A stretch of 64,000 bases of DNA, taken from positions 1 through 64,000 of the forward strand of contig CAZFYX010000044.1 in assembly GCA_964523885.1 (NCBI GenBank), read 5' to 3'. The notes beneath the pieces were generated by a model. That model was not told where the DNA came from and searched no databases. It saw only the letters and a program-made list of their open reading frames with translations. How positions within the stretch are numbered: the first letter of the stretch is position 1; each line of letters opens with the position of its first letter. This stretch comes from SHXO01 sp964523885 (GTDB lineage Bacteria; Pseudomonadota; Gammaproteobacteria; Burkholderiales; SHXO01). Positions 53,000 to 60,886 of the stretch are shown one piece after another. The position numbers were made by a program, and so were the translations under genes.

Positions 53000-53512
53000 A
53001 TGAACCTATCCGAGCACTTCTGGAAGGAGTTCTATCAGTTGAAGGTCCACGCATATTACGTGGAGCTTCATTTGGTTCGCACCGAGATGATCGATCGTTC
53101 CTTGAAGATTCTACTAGCTATCACCTCGAGTACCAGTATCGGTGCCTGGGTAATATGGCGAGAGTATGCGATCGTATGGGGGTCTGTTATTGCGATCTCC
53201 CAAGTGATTACTGCGATAGGAAGTGTCCTTCCGTACCGAGAGCGGCTGAAGGCTTTCGCAGGCCTACTGGGCGACCTCGAGGAGCTGGCGGTTTATACCG
53301 AGATGAAATGGCTTGAAATTTCTCGCGGCATGTTGACCGAAGCGGAAATAGCGAAGAGCCTCTCAGATATTCGATCGCGCAAGCACAAGTTATTGAAGAA
53401 GCACTTCCCGTCCACAGTAATTCCAGCCAATGGAGGTTTCATAAAGAAGGCTGAGCAGCTGACGAATGCCTATCTCCAAGTCTTCTACGCCACACCAGGA
53501 GGTGCGCCATGA
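53000..53512 (+). CDS. SLATT-like two-transmembrane protein (cassette C)
   Basis: Predicted 170-aa protein. A short amphipathic N-terminus, two close membrane helices (about residues 35-53 and 57-77, separated by REYA) and a helical cytosolic tail (LGDLEELAVYTEMKWLEISRG). This layout matches SLATT/DUF4231 proteins, proposed pore-forming effectors in nucleotide-centred conflict systems. Assignment is by architecture, not by a diagnostic motif. It starts 12 nt after the cassette boundary and overlaps the following small gene (ATGA). Confidence 0.65.
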   Translation: MNLSEHFWKEFYQLKVHAYYVELHLVRTEMIDRSLKILLAITSSTSIGAWVIWREYAIVWGSVIAISQVITAIGSVLPYRERLKAFAGLLGDLEELAVYTEMKWLEISRGMLTEAEIAKSLSDIRSRKHKLLKKHFPSTVIPANGGFIKKAEQLTNAYLQVFYATPGGAP

Positions 53513-53640
53513 ACCAGCCCACACATCCCCGGCCTCCGGCTCCCTCTACGCCGCCACCGGGTCAGGTAGATAGAGGACTTCCTCCAGTCGGCCCGACACC
53601 ACCAATGCCGACTATTCCGCCACCGAGGCAGGACGGCTAA
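53509..53640 (+). CDS. Proline-rich small protein coupled to the SLATT-like gene
   Basis: 43-aa peptide MNQPTHPRPPAPSTPPPG... ending PPPRQDG, about one third proline. It is too short for most gene callers. Support comes from its ATG overlapping the upstream stop (ATGA) and its TAA lying inside R'' of attC site 3, the usual place for a cassette stop codon. Function unknown; perhaps a partner or regulator of the two-helix protein. Confidence 0.6.
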   Translation: MNQPTHPRPPAPSTPPPGQVDRGLPPVGPTPPMPTIPPPRQDG

Positions 53641-53723
53641 CCCGCCCATGAACATGGGCGCAGAGACAGCAGCGCTGCTTGTTGCTTGCAGTATGTGCAT
53701 CGGTTATGGGTATTGCGTTCGGT
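53635..53723 (+). repeat. attC site 3
   Basis: R'' GGCTAAC (53635-53641), 5-nt spacer, L'' CAT(G)AAC with extrahelical G at 53650 (extended CCCAT(G)AAC). The inner imperfect stem is centred on AGCAGCGCTGCT, L' is GTTATGGG (53703-53710), the 6-nt spacer is TATTGC, R' is GTTCGGT (53717-53723). 89 bp. Confidence 0.8.
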
Positions 53724-53967
53724 GGCACGATGGCGCCGCCAGCCAAAGTCGACGTACCGAGGGGCTGCTTGCGACTCAAGGCGGTTGCTCGGGAGAAGGG
53801 ATAGCAAGTTCTTTGTCGCCGGTGCGCGAAAAAGCGAGTGGTCCCGACGTTGGTTGTTAGCCGCGACGCAGCGCGTATTGACGTAAACGGCTTAGGCTTG
53901 CCGCATGGCAATCAGGCGGCGGCTCTTCGGGCTGCGCGGAGACGTTGAGTATGTTAGGTATGTAGCA

Positions 53968-56900
53968 ATGAAAATCCGAGCCACATTCATCGGCGTCAAT
54001 CGGCACGAGCATCCTCAAATCAGAGAGCTCACTGGCGCCAGACGGGATGCGACCGCGCTCTGGGCCCTCTTCTCGGACACCCTATCGGATGCCCATGCCA
54101 TCCTTCTCGTGGACGAGGAGGCGACCAAGGCTGCCATCAACTATGCGATGGACGTCGCCTTGGGCGACGCCGGGAGCGATGACGTCGCCATCTTTTGCTT
54201 CTCTGGTCACGGCACCCATGACCACCGCCTCGTGCCATACGATGCGGATTGCAATGCCTTGGCTGCCACGACCATCTCGATGGACGAGCTGGCGGAGCGC
54301 TTCAAAAATAGCAAAGCCCGGGCGATTCTCTGTATTCTCGACTGCTGCTTCAGCGGCGGCGCTCCCGCGAAGGTGCTCGAGCAAAGCCCGATCAGCCGGC
54401 TATCCAAGTCGCCGTTTGACGCGGTTACGGGCAAGGGACGCATCTTGATCGCCGCCTCGGCCGCCCACGAAGCAGCCTGGGAGCAGCCGGGCACTGGGCA
54501 TGGCCTCCTCACGAAGGCACTGATTGACGTGCTCACCAACGCTGACGAGGCCGAGATCTCGCTCACGAGCGCCGTGGATGAGATAACCACGAGGACGAGA
54601 ACAGAGGCGCAGCGCATCGGCGTCACGCAGAACCCCGTGTTCATCAACCACGTGGAAGGCGGACTTGCTTTTCCACGCCTTATGCCCGGCAAGCGATATT
54701 ACAAGGCATTTCCGGAGCGCAGAGCCCAGGTGCTCTCGGGTGCGATCGACGAACTCGCGAGCTTCGGCATCCCGCCCGAAGTCGTTGGCAAGTGGAAGCC
54801 GAAGTACCTTGCCGGGCTCAATGGGCTCCAACTCGAGGCGGTCAACAAGCACCGCGTGCTTTTGGGCGACTCCCTCCTTGTCGTGGCGCCAACGAGCTCG
54901 GGAAAGACGCTCATCGGTGAAATCGCGGCCATTCGCTCCGTCGCTGACGGTCAAAAGGCGGTGTTTCTTTTGCCGTACCGGGCGCTCGCCAACGAGAAGT
55001 ACGAGGACTTTGTCGCCGTGTACGGCGACTTGGGGATTCGCGTGGCGCGATGCACTGGCGACTATTCGGATCAAGCCGCGCTCATAATGAGCGGCCGCTA
55101 CGACATTGCGCTCCTCACTTACGAAATGTTCCTCGCCGTTGCGCTGTCGAGCACGACGGTGCTGATGCAGCTTGGTCTCGTCGTCGTCGACGAAGGCCAG
55201 TTCATCACGGACCCGAACCGCGGCATCGTGGTCGAGCTCCTCCTCACACTCCTCATCCGGGCGAGGGATCACGGCATCAATCCGCAACTCCTGGTGCTCT
55301 CCGCCGTTATCGGGAACATTAACGCATTCGACCAATGGCTCGGCTGCGAGAAGCTCGTGACGACCGCGCGGCCGGTGCCGCTCCTCGAAGGTGTCCTCGA
55401 CCGAACGGGTACGTACGAATACCTCGACGAAAAGGGCGAGCGCCAGCTAGAGCAGCTCTTGCCGCACCACGCTATCCAGCAGCGCAAAGAAAAGTCAAGT
55501 TCTCAGGATGTAATCGTGCCACTTGTCCGGAAACTCGTACGGGACAAGGAGAAGGTCATTGTCTTTCGCAACATGCGCGGCCCGGCAGAAGGCTGTGCCG
55601 AATATCTCGCGAGGGAACTCGGCCTGCCCGCAGTGACCGACGCCATCGAGGCGCTCCCGGCCCACGACACCTCCGGATCTTCCGCCCGGCTCAGAAACTG
55701 CCTCATGGGCGGCACGGCCTTCCACAATACGAACCTGGGGCCGGAAGAGCGAGCGATCGTGGAAAGGTATTTCCGAAACCCCTCCGGCGGCATCGAGGCA
55801 CTCGCGGCGACGACGACCTTGGCGGCCGGCATCAACACGCCCGCCTCAACGGTTGTCCTTGCCGAAAGCGAGTTCGTGGGCGAGGATGGCCGGCCGTTTA
55901 CGGTCGCCGAGTACAAGAACATGATCGGCCGCGCCGGTCGCCTCGGCTTTAACGAAAATGGCAAGTCCATTCTCCTCGCTGAGAACAGTATTGAGCGGCG
56001 GCAGCTTTTCCAAAGGTACGTGCTCGGTACGCCCGAGCCGGTGCGTTCATCGTTCCGTAGTGACGCCCTTCCCACTTGGGTGCTGCGCCTCCTCTCGCAA
56101 GTTCCTAAGGTACCGCGCGCCGAAGTTCCCAAACTTCTCGTGCACACCTTCGGCGGCTATCTGCAGGCACGCGCAGACCCTTCGTGGGCGGTGGCTGTAT
56201 CCGCCGATATCGAGCGCTTGCTGGAGCGCATGCTGCGTACAGGTCTTGCGGAAGAGGAAGGAGGGCACGTCCAGCTCACCCTTCTTGGCAAAGCCTGCGG
56301 CCGTTCGTCCCTCTCGTTTGAGTCGGCTCTTCGCCTCGTTGAGCTGCTTAAGCAACGGGACCCCAAGCAGGTGAGGGCCGACGATCTCGTCGCGCTCCTT
56401 CAAGTCCTGCAGGAGGCGGACGATGTATATACGCCGCTCCTCAAGAAGGGCACGACGGAGAGCCGCCGCATTACTGACGCCCAGCAGCGTTACGGCTCCG
56501 ACGCAGTCCGCTCGCTGCAGCGATACGCAAACGAGACGCCCGATTACTGGGCGCGGTGCAAGCGAGCGTCGATCCTCTGGGACTGGATGCACGGCGTGAG
56601 TACCGAGGAAATCGAGCGGTATTTTTCACCAAATCCCTATCAAGGCAGGGTGAGTTACGGCGACATCCGGCGAATCGCCGATGCCACTCGCTTCCACCTA
56701 AGGTCAGCGCAACAGATCATCGCCGTCCTCGTCACGGACGACGTCGAGATCTTGAAATCGATCGACGCCACGCTCGAGTGCCTTGAAGTGGGCTTGCCTA
56801 GAGAATCGCTCGGCTTGCTTGATATGCGTGCGCCCCTTAACCGAGGTCAATACTTGGCCTTGCATCAAGCGGGGTTGCACTCGAAAGAAGCGGTATATGC

Positions 56901-56994
56901 GCTGACGAAGGAACAGATCGGGGCACTGGTGGGCGAGCGTGGCTGCGAGGCTATAGAAGGGACGCGCGCCCTCACAGCGAAGGTCAAACTTTAA
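53968..56994 (+). CDS. Caspase-like protease fused to a Ski2-like SF2 helicase (cassette D)
   Basis: Predicted 1008-aa protein. Residues about 1-240: caspase-like (C14) domain with the His/Cys dyad, His81 in FSGHGTHD and Cys127 in LDCCFSGG. Residues about 280-700: SF2 helicase with Walker A APTSSGKT (Lys313), motif II DEGQ (408-411), motif III as SAV, and motif VI MIGRAGR (652-658), closest to the Ski2/Hel308 group. A winged-helix-like and helical region follows, ending in a helix-hairpin-helix-like segment (from about 945). No membrane segments. ATG 53968 is preferred because the caspase fold starts at once; ATG 53905 would add 21 residues. Likely a defence or programmed-death protein; not proven. 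Confidence 0.85.
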   Translation: MKIRATFIGVNRHEHPQIRELTGARRDATALWALFSDTLSDAHAILLVDEEATKAAINYAMDVALGDAGSDDVAIFCFSGHGTHDHRLVPYDADCNALAATTISMDELAERFKNSKARAILCILDCCFSGGAPAKVLEQSPISRLSKSPFDAVTGKGRILIAASAAHEAAWEQPGTGHGLLTKALIDVLTNADEAEISLTSAVDEITTRTRTEAQRIGVTQNPVFINHVEGGLAFPRLMPGKRYYKAFPERRAQVLSGAIDELASFGIPPEVVGKWKPKYLAGLNGLQLEAVNKHRVLLGDSLLVVAPTSSGKTLIGEIAAIRSVADGQKAVFLLPYRALANEKYEDFVAVYGDLGIRVARCTGDYSDQAALIMSGRYDIALLTYEMFLAVALSSTTVLMQLGLVVVDEGQFITDPNRGIVVELLLTLLIRARDHGINPQLLVLSAVIGNINAFDQWLGCEKLVTTARPVPLLEGVLDRTGTYEYLDEKGERQLEQLLPHHAIQQRKEKSSSQDVIVPLVRKLVRDKEKVIVFRNMRGPAEGCAEYLARELGLPAVTDAIEALPAHDTSGSSARLRNCLMGGTAFHNTNLGPEERAIVERYFRNPSGGIEALAATTTLAAGINTPASTVVLAESEFVGEDGRPFTVAEYKNMIGRAGRLGFNENGKSILLAENSIERRQLFQRYVLGTPEPVRSSFRSDALPTWVLRLLSQVPKVPRAEVPKLLVHTFGGYLQARADPSWAVAVSADIERLLERMLRTGLAEEEGGHVQLTLLGKACGRSSLSFESALRLVELLKQRDPKQVRADDLVALLQVLQEADDVYTPLLKKGTTESRRITDAQQRYGSDAVRSLQRYANETPDYWARCKRASILWDWMHGVSTEEIERYFSPNPYQGRVSYGDIRRIADATRFHLRSAQQIIAVLVTDDVEILKSIDATLECLEVGLPRESLGLLDMRAPLNRGQYLALHQAGLHSKEAVYALTKEQIGALVGERGCEAIEGTRALTAKVKL

Positions 56995-57028
56995 ACCAAG
57001 GACCAACCGGGGGGCAGCCAATAGTGAC

Positions 57029-57102
57029 GCCGAACAAGCCCATGCACCGCACCGGCAACAGCCGGCTTCGGCGCCTGTTGCCGGTGATGGGCGGCGTTGC
57101 GC
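57029..57102 (+). repeat. attC site 4
   Basis: R'' GCCGAAC (57029-57035), 5-nt spacer, L'' CAT(G)CACCG with extrahelical G at 57044. A 12-bp perfect stem is CACCGGCAACAG / CTGTTGCCGGTG, L' is CGGTGATG (57082-57089), the spacer is 6 nt, R' is GTTGCGC (57096-57102). 74 bp; the clearest of the four sites. Confidence 0.93.
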
Positions 57103-57108
57103 CCCCGG

Positions 57109-57249
57109 ATGCAAGTTGTCGTTGTAGGCGCGGGCGCGAGCATCGAGGAGGCTAGGCGCGCAGCTGTCCAAAAGGAGTTTTGGCCCCCGACGATAGCCGA
57201 CTTTGCCAAGAAGCTCTGGAACGGGGGACAGGTATGGAGAAGCGCTGTC
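57109..57249 (+). pseudogene. N-terminal fragment of a Rossmann-type (possibly SIR2-like) protein
   Basis: Directly after the last attC, ATG 57109 opens MQVVVVGAGASIEEARR, then PPTIADFAKKLWNG. A strand plus GAGAS looks like the first nucleotide-binding loop of SIR2-like or related defence proteins. About 45 residues later the frame runs without a stop into the exonuclease-like gene. It reads as a truncated cassette gene joined in frame to another gene by deletion. Identity of the lost protein is a guess. Confidence 0.5.
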
Positions 57250-58029
57250 GTGAAGGTCGCGACCTACAACGTGAACGGAGTAAATGGGCGGCTACCCCGC
57301 CTCACCGAGTGGCTCGTCGAGACGAGTCCGGACGTCGTCTGCCTCCAAGAGCTTAAGACCGACGATACCAAGTTCCCGGCGCGAGCCATTGGCAGCGCCG
57401 GCTATGGCGCCATATGGCACGGCCAGCGTTCCCACCACGGAGTGGCCATTCTGGCCAAGGGCGAAATGCCTAGTGAGATACGCCGCGGTTTGCCCGGCGA
57501 TCCCGCTGATACTCAGGCCCGATACCTCGAGGCTTCCACCAAGGGGCTCGTTGTGGCCTCGGTTTACCTCCCCAACGGCAATCCGCAACCGGGCCCAAAG
57601 TTTGACTACAAGCTGGCGTGGTTCGAGCGGCTCATCCAACACACCGCGACACTGCAAGGGTCGGGCAATTCCGTCGTGCTGGCGGGAGACTTCAATGTCG
57701 TGCCCACGAACGAGGACATCTATAACGTGTGGCCGTGGCGAGAGGACGCCGTGCTGCAACCGGAAAGCCAAGAGGCTTACCGACGACTCCTGGCACAGGG
57801 ATGGATCGATGCAACCCGTCATCTTCACCCGAAGGAGCGGATCTATACCTTCTGGGTTAACGAGCACGCTTTCCGGCGCAACGCCGGCTTTCGCATGGAC
57901 TTCCTGTTGCTTAGCGCCAATCTCGCTCCCAGGCTCAAGGCTGCGGAAGTTGACGCGGAGCACCGCGGACGAGAAGAGCCGAGCGATCACGCACCTGTCT
58001 GGATCGTACTCGAGGACGAAGCGGGGTAA
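57250..58029 (+). CDS. Exonuclease III family (xth-like) AP endonuclease
   Basis: Predicted 259-aa enzyme of the EEP superfamily, with AP-endonuclease and 3'-5' exonuclease activities in base excision repair. Motifs: VATYNVNGV, VVCLQELKTDD (metal Glu), VVLAGDFNVVP, FRMDFLLLS and EPSDHAPV (catalytic Asp-His). GTG 57250 with GGAGAAG upstream is taken as the native start. The frame is open upstream into the Rossmann-type fragment, so a longer fusion could also be made. Confidence 0.88.
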   Translation: MKVATYNVNGVNGRLPRLTEWLVETSPDVVCLQELKTDDTKFPARAIGSAGYGAIWHGQRSHHGVAILAKGEMPSEIRRGLPGDPADTQARYLEASTKGLVVASVYLPNGNPQPGPKFDYKLAWFERLIQHTATLQGSGNSVVLAGDFNVVPTNEDIYNVWPWREDAVLQPESQEAYRRLLAQGWIDATRHLHPKERIYTFWVNEHAFRRNAGFRMDFLLLSANLAPRLKAAEVDAEHRGREEPSDHAPVWIVLEDEAG

Positions 58030-58113
58030 TGGGCAACGGTTAGCAGGCGCGGCATTCGCTGGCAGAATTGGTAGTCTGTCCAAGCTGCTTCAGCAAGCAT
58101 CGACTCTTTCCGC

Positions 58114-59001
58114 ATGGCCATCCTCGTCGGCACGGCATCCTGGACGGACAAAAGCCTAATCGAGTCGGGCAAGTTCTATCCGCCAAGTGCCACGACCCCG
58201 GAGTCGCGGCTCAGATACTACGCTCAGCACTTTCCTATCGTGGAAGTCGACTCGAGCTACTACGCCATCCCGTTGCCTGCGACCGCTCAACTGTGGGCCG
58301 AAAGGTCGCCGCCAGGCTTCGTGTTCAACGTCAAAGCCTTCCGCCTGTTCACCGGGCATCAGACGCAGCCAAAGGTGTTTCCACGCGACATTCAGGACGA
58401 GCTCGGGCTCCCGCCGACCAAGAACGTTTACTACCGGGACATCCCCGACGAGGTCCGTAGGGAGCTGTGGAACCGCTTCTTCGATGCGCTAGAGCCACTG
58501 CGTGCTTCCGGCAAGCTGGGCGCGGTGCACTTCCAGTTTGCCCCTTGGATCACCTCCGGCGGCGAGGATCGAAAGCACGTCGAGCACTGCGTGTCGACGA
58601 TGAGCGGTCTGTTAACGGCCGTCGAGTTCCGCAACGTCAGTTGGTGGACCGACAAGACACGCGACTCGACGCTGGCCTTCGAACGCGAGCATCGGGTGGT
58701 CAACGTAATTGTCGACGGTCCACAGGGATTCTCCAGCAGCGTTCCCCCGGTATGGGAGGTGACGTCCCCGGAGCTCGCGATCGTCAGGATGCACGGTCGG
58801 AACGCGGAAACGTGGGAGAAGAAGGGGCTCAAGGCCTCGTCGGACCGGTTCAACTATGACCATGGCGACGAGGAGCTGCGCGAACTGGCCGGGAACATCA
58901 AAGCGCTCGCCCGCCAGGTGCCGACCGTCCACGCAATCATGAACAACAACTACCAGGATCAGGGTCAGAGGAACGCCCAAACGCTTAAGGGCTTCTTGTA
59001 G
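58114..59001 (+). CDS. DUF72 family protein
   Basis: Predicted 295-aa TIM-barrel-like protein. Signature segments: LVGTASWTDKSLIESGKFYP, VEVDSSYYAIP and FVFNVKAFRLFTGH at the N-terminus, and MNNNYQDQGQRNA at the C-terminus. DUF72 (YecE-like) proteins are widespread, with no settled activity. It follows the exonuclease gene on the same strand after 84 bp; a functional link is not shown. Confidence 0.88.
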   Translation: MAILVGTASWTDKSLIESGKFYPPSATTPESRLRYYAQHFPIVEVDSSYYAIPLPATAQLWAERSPPGFVFNVKAFRLFTGHQTQPKVFPRDIQDELGLPPTKNVYYRDIPDEVRRELWNRFFDALEPLRASGKLGAVHFQFAPWITSGGEDRKHVEHCVSTMSGLLTAVEFRNVSWWTDKTRDSTLAFEREHRVVNVIVDGPQGFSSSVPPVWEVTSPELAIVRMHGRNAETWEKKGLKASSDRFNYDHGDEELRELAGNIKALARQVPTVHAIMNNNYQDQGQRNAQTLKGFL

Positions 59002-59072
59002 ACCACCAGGACCGACTTCACATCGCTTCGAACAGGACAGCCCAGTGCGCAGCTGGCCGCGACCGCTCATGG

Positions 59073-60155
59073 TCATGGCGCGTTTCGTAGCCCTCTCACG
59101 CCTTGGAGAGGCAGGCCCGACCCAGCGCTGACCGCCTGTCGCGCCCGGGCGTCCATGATCCGGCGCCACACAGCGGGAACCAGCGCCGGAAAGAACAGCG
59201 CGAGATAGCCAGCAGGCAGAAGGGGCATCGAGTCGATGTAATCGAGATCGTAGTAAGGGACATCCCCGCGCTCATGGTGATGCACATGGCGGGTGATGTT
59301 CAACGTGAAGGCGTTCGTCGCGAAGTTGTTGCTGTTCCAGGAAAGGTCGCCTCTTCGCGCCTCGCCCGGTTCGCGGCTCAAGCCATAGTGCTGCGCGTAA
59401 TTGACGTACTCCGCGGTGAAGATACCGAACGCCGCTTGGATGGCGAACAGCGCCACGCCCCAGATCCCACCAATTACCCAGAAGCCGCCGGCGACTAATC
59501 CGGTCAGCAGCCACTGCTGTACGAACCGGTTGGCAATGAGGGATCGACCTTTCGCGCGCTGTCGCCGCCGCTCAATTCGCCATGCGCAGCGCAACGTGAA
59601 CACATAGTTCTTCACCAGAAAGCTCCAAACGCTCTGGCCGATCGGCGGCGTGGTGCCCTCGTGCCGCAAGCCGACGTAAGCGTGGTGGTGAAGATGCTCC
59701 AGCGTAAACGGCCCGTATGCGGTTATAGCCATGATCAGGCGAGACAGGCCGAAATCGAAACGGGACGGCCAGTGCAGCAACTCGTGCCCAGCGCAGGTGG
59801 CAAACGCCGTCGCGATAGCGACCGAGGCAACCAGCCAGGCAGCCGTTGCGCCGGACGCCTCGGTTGCCAGAACGTGAGCCGCCCAGCCGAGCACTGGCAG
59901 CCATAGAAACACATATAGGCGCGGAATCGTGCGCAGCCAGGCGACCGCAAAGCGCGGCGCCGACTGCCGGAGCGCCGCCGTTCGGTCGAACCCTAGCAGC
60001 AGATCAAGGATGGGGATTCCGATGAACGCGAATGCCGGAGCGAGCCAGGGAACCCCGGCGTAGTAGCCAAGCGGCGCAAGCAGCGGAATAGCCGGGAAGG
60101 CGCTGAATGCGACAAGCTTTGCGTACGACCAGGCCGATGAGGTCATGGAATCCAT
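59073..60155 (-). CDS. AlkB/XylM-like membrane di-iron hydroxylase or desaturase
   Basis: Predicted 360-aa inner-membrane enzyme with about six helices. The histidine boxes follow the alkane monooxygenase order with changes: GHELLHW (residues 124-128 for HELLH), EHLHHHAYVG where AlkB has EHxxGHH, NYAQHYGL where AlkB has NYxEHYG, and TRHVHHHERGD for the last box. It probably hydroxylates or desaturates a hydrophobic substrate, and would need a rubredoxin or similar electron donor, none of which is nearby. ATG 60155 or 60146. Confidence 0.75.
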   Translation of the reverse strand: MDSMTSSAWSYAKLVAFSAFPAIPLLAPLGYYAGVPWLAPAFAFIGIPILDLLLGFDRTAALRQSAPRFAVAWLRTIPRLYVFLWLPVLGWAAHVLATEASGATAAWLVASVAIATAFATCAGHELLHWPSRFDFGLSRLIMAITAYGPFTLEHLHHHAYVGLRHEGTTPPIGQSVWSFLVKNYVFTLRCAWRIERRRQRAKGRSLIANRFVQQWLLTGLVAGGFWVIGGIWGVALFAIQAAFGIFTAEYVNYAQHYGLSREPGEARRGDLSWNSNNFATNAFTLNITRHVHHHERGDVPYYDLDYIDSMPLLPAGYLALFFPALVPAVWRRIMDARARQAVSAGSGLPLQGVRGLRNAP

Positions 60156-60886
60156 CCTTGACCCGGTTGACCCAGTCGTCGAGGCGTGGTTCCAAGAAAA
60201 AACTGATGACCAGGTCTGCTTGGCCTGCGGCTCAGGACTTTTGTCAGCACAGCTCAGGGTATCCCTTTCCTTTCCCTCAAGCAGGGGCCGGGGATAAGGG
60301 TTCGAAGAGCGAGCTGCGACGTGCCCTCCTCCTGGGGGACTCATGCGTGTCGTCAAAGGCGGCGCAAACGTCGCGCCAGCGCTCGAAACCCGCAGCGCTG
60401 TCACGACGTTTGAAGTTATCAGATTCGACACCGAAGACCGCAAACGCGCGGTTGAAACCGCGGCCACGCTACTGCTGCCGTTCATCCCCCCTGCGCCCCC
60501 GAGAAGCTGTGAGGGGGACTTCGGGGGGATGAGCGGCAGCAGCGGAAGGCACGTGGCCGCTTACCTTTCCATTAGCAGACAACTCCACCCACCCCCCGCC
60601 CGCCCGTGAGGGCGGGGGCGAGGGAGGTCCAAGCGAGAGGATGTGTTTCCACAACGGCACTCCTCTCGGAACTGGTCCTGTAACCGAAAGAGGAGTTGAG
60701 CATGCTAGTGATCGCAGTCCGTCGAATGAGTCGAGCCGCAAATGCCGGTGCTCCCATCCATCGAGGCACCATCCAGTCGTCGCCCAGAACTATGCGGCAG
60801 CGAGGTTCATCCCTGAGATGGGGAGCCGACAGAATTGAGCTCGACCGGTGCACGCAGTACGAGACGGCGCACAGGAGGGGCTAGAG
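60156..60886. other. GC-rich non-coding stretch between AlkB-like and radC genes
   Basis: 731 bp with no gene I can support. It contains G/C-run hairpins: CCCCCGCCC (60593-60601) pairs with GGGCGGGGG (60610-60618), and CCCCC/GGGGG runs lie at 60496-60517. Short open frames here are repeat-like. It may mark a junction between cargo and the conjugation-related part of the element. Confidence 0.5.

Larger units (their letters stand above)
49350..57102 (+). mobile_element. Cluster of integron gene cassettes without visible intI (CALIN)
   Basis: Four attC sites in the same orientation (50115, 52918, 53635, 57029) bound cassettes 49351-50184, 51938-52987, 52988-53717 and 53718-57096. All have R'' then 5 nt, an extrahelical G at +9 in L'', and 6 nt between L' and R'. 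Two cassette ORFs (HNH, proline-rich) have their stop codon inside R'', and the PEP-CTERM ORF ends inside its attC. No IntI gene or attI is visible in the window. An IS1182-type element splits the first attC. Confidence 0.85.

Noticed and set aside
53648..53860. Short plus-strand ORF (MNMGAETAALLV...)
   Set aside because: It lies across attC site 3 and the cassette D leader, has no ribosome-binding site and no family resemblance.
53635..53862. GGCTAAC (53635) with GTTAGCC (53856) as one very long attC
   Set aside because: The R boxes are complementary but 221 bp apart, and no L' with the right spacing precedes 53856. The pair GGCTAAC...GTTCGGT (53635-53723) has the correct spacers and extrahelical G, so I use that site.
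52988..57096. SLATT-like gene and caspase-helicase in one cassette
   Set aside because: First considered because TTCGGCGTC at 52988 matches the R'' of the last site. The attC at 53635-53723 splits them into two cassettes.
60343..60609. Plus-strand 88-aa ORF
   Set aside because: It runs through G/C-run hairpin sequence and ends in repeat-like proline codons; not convincing as a gene.
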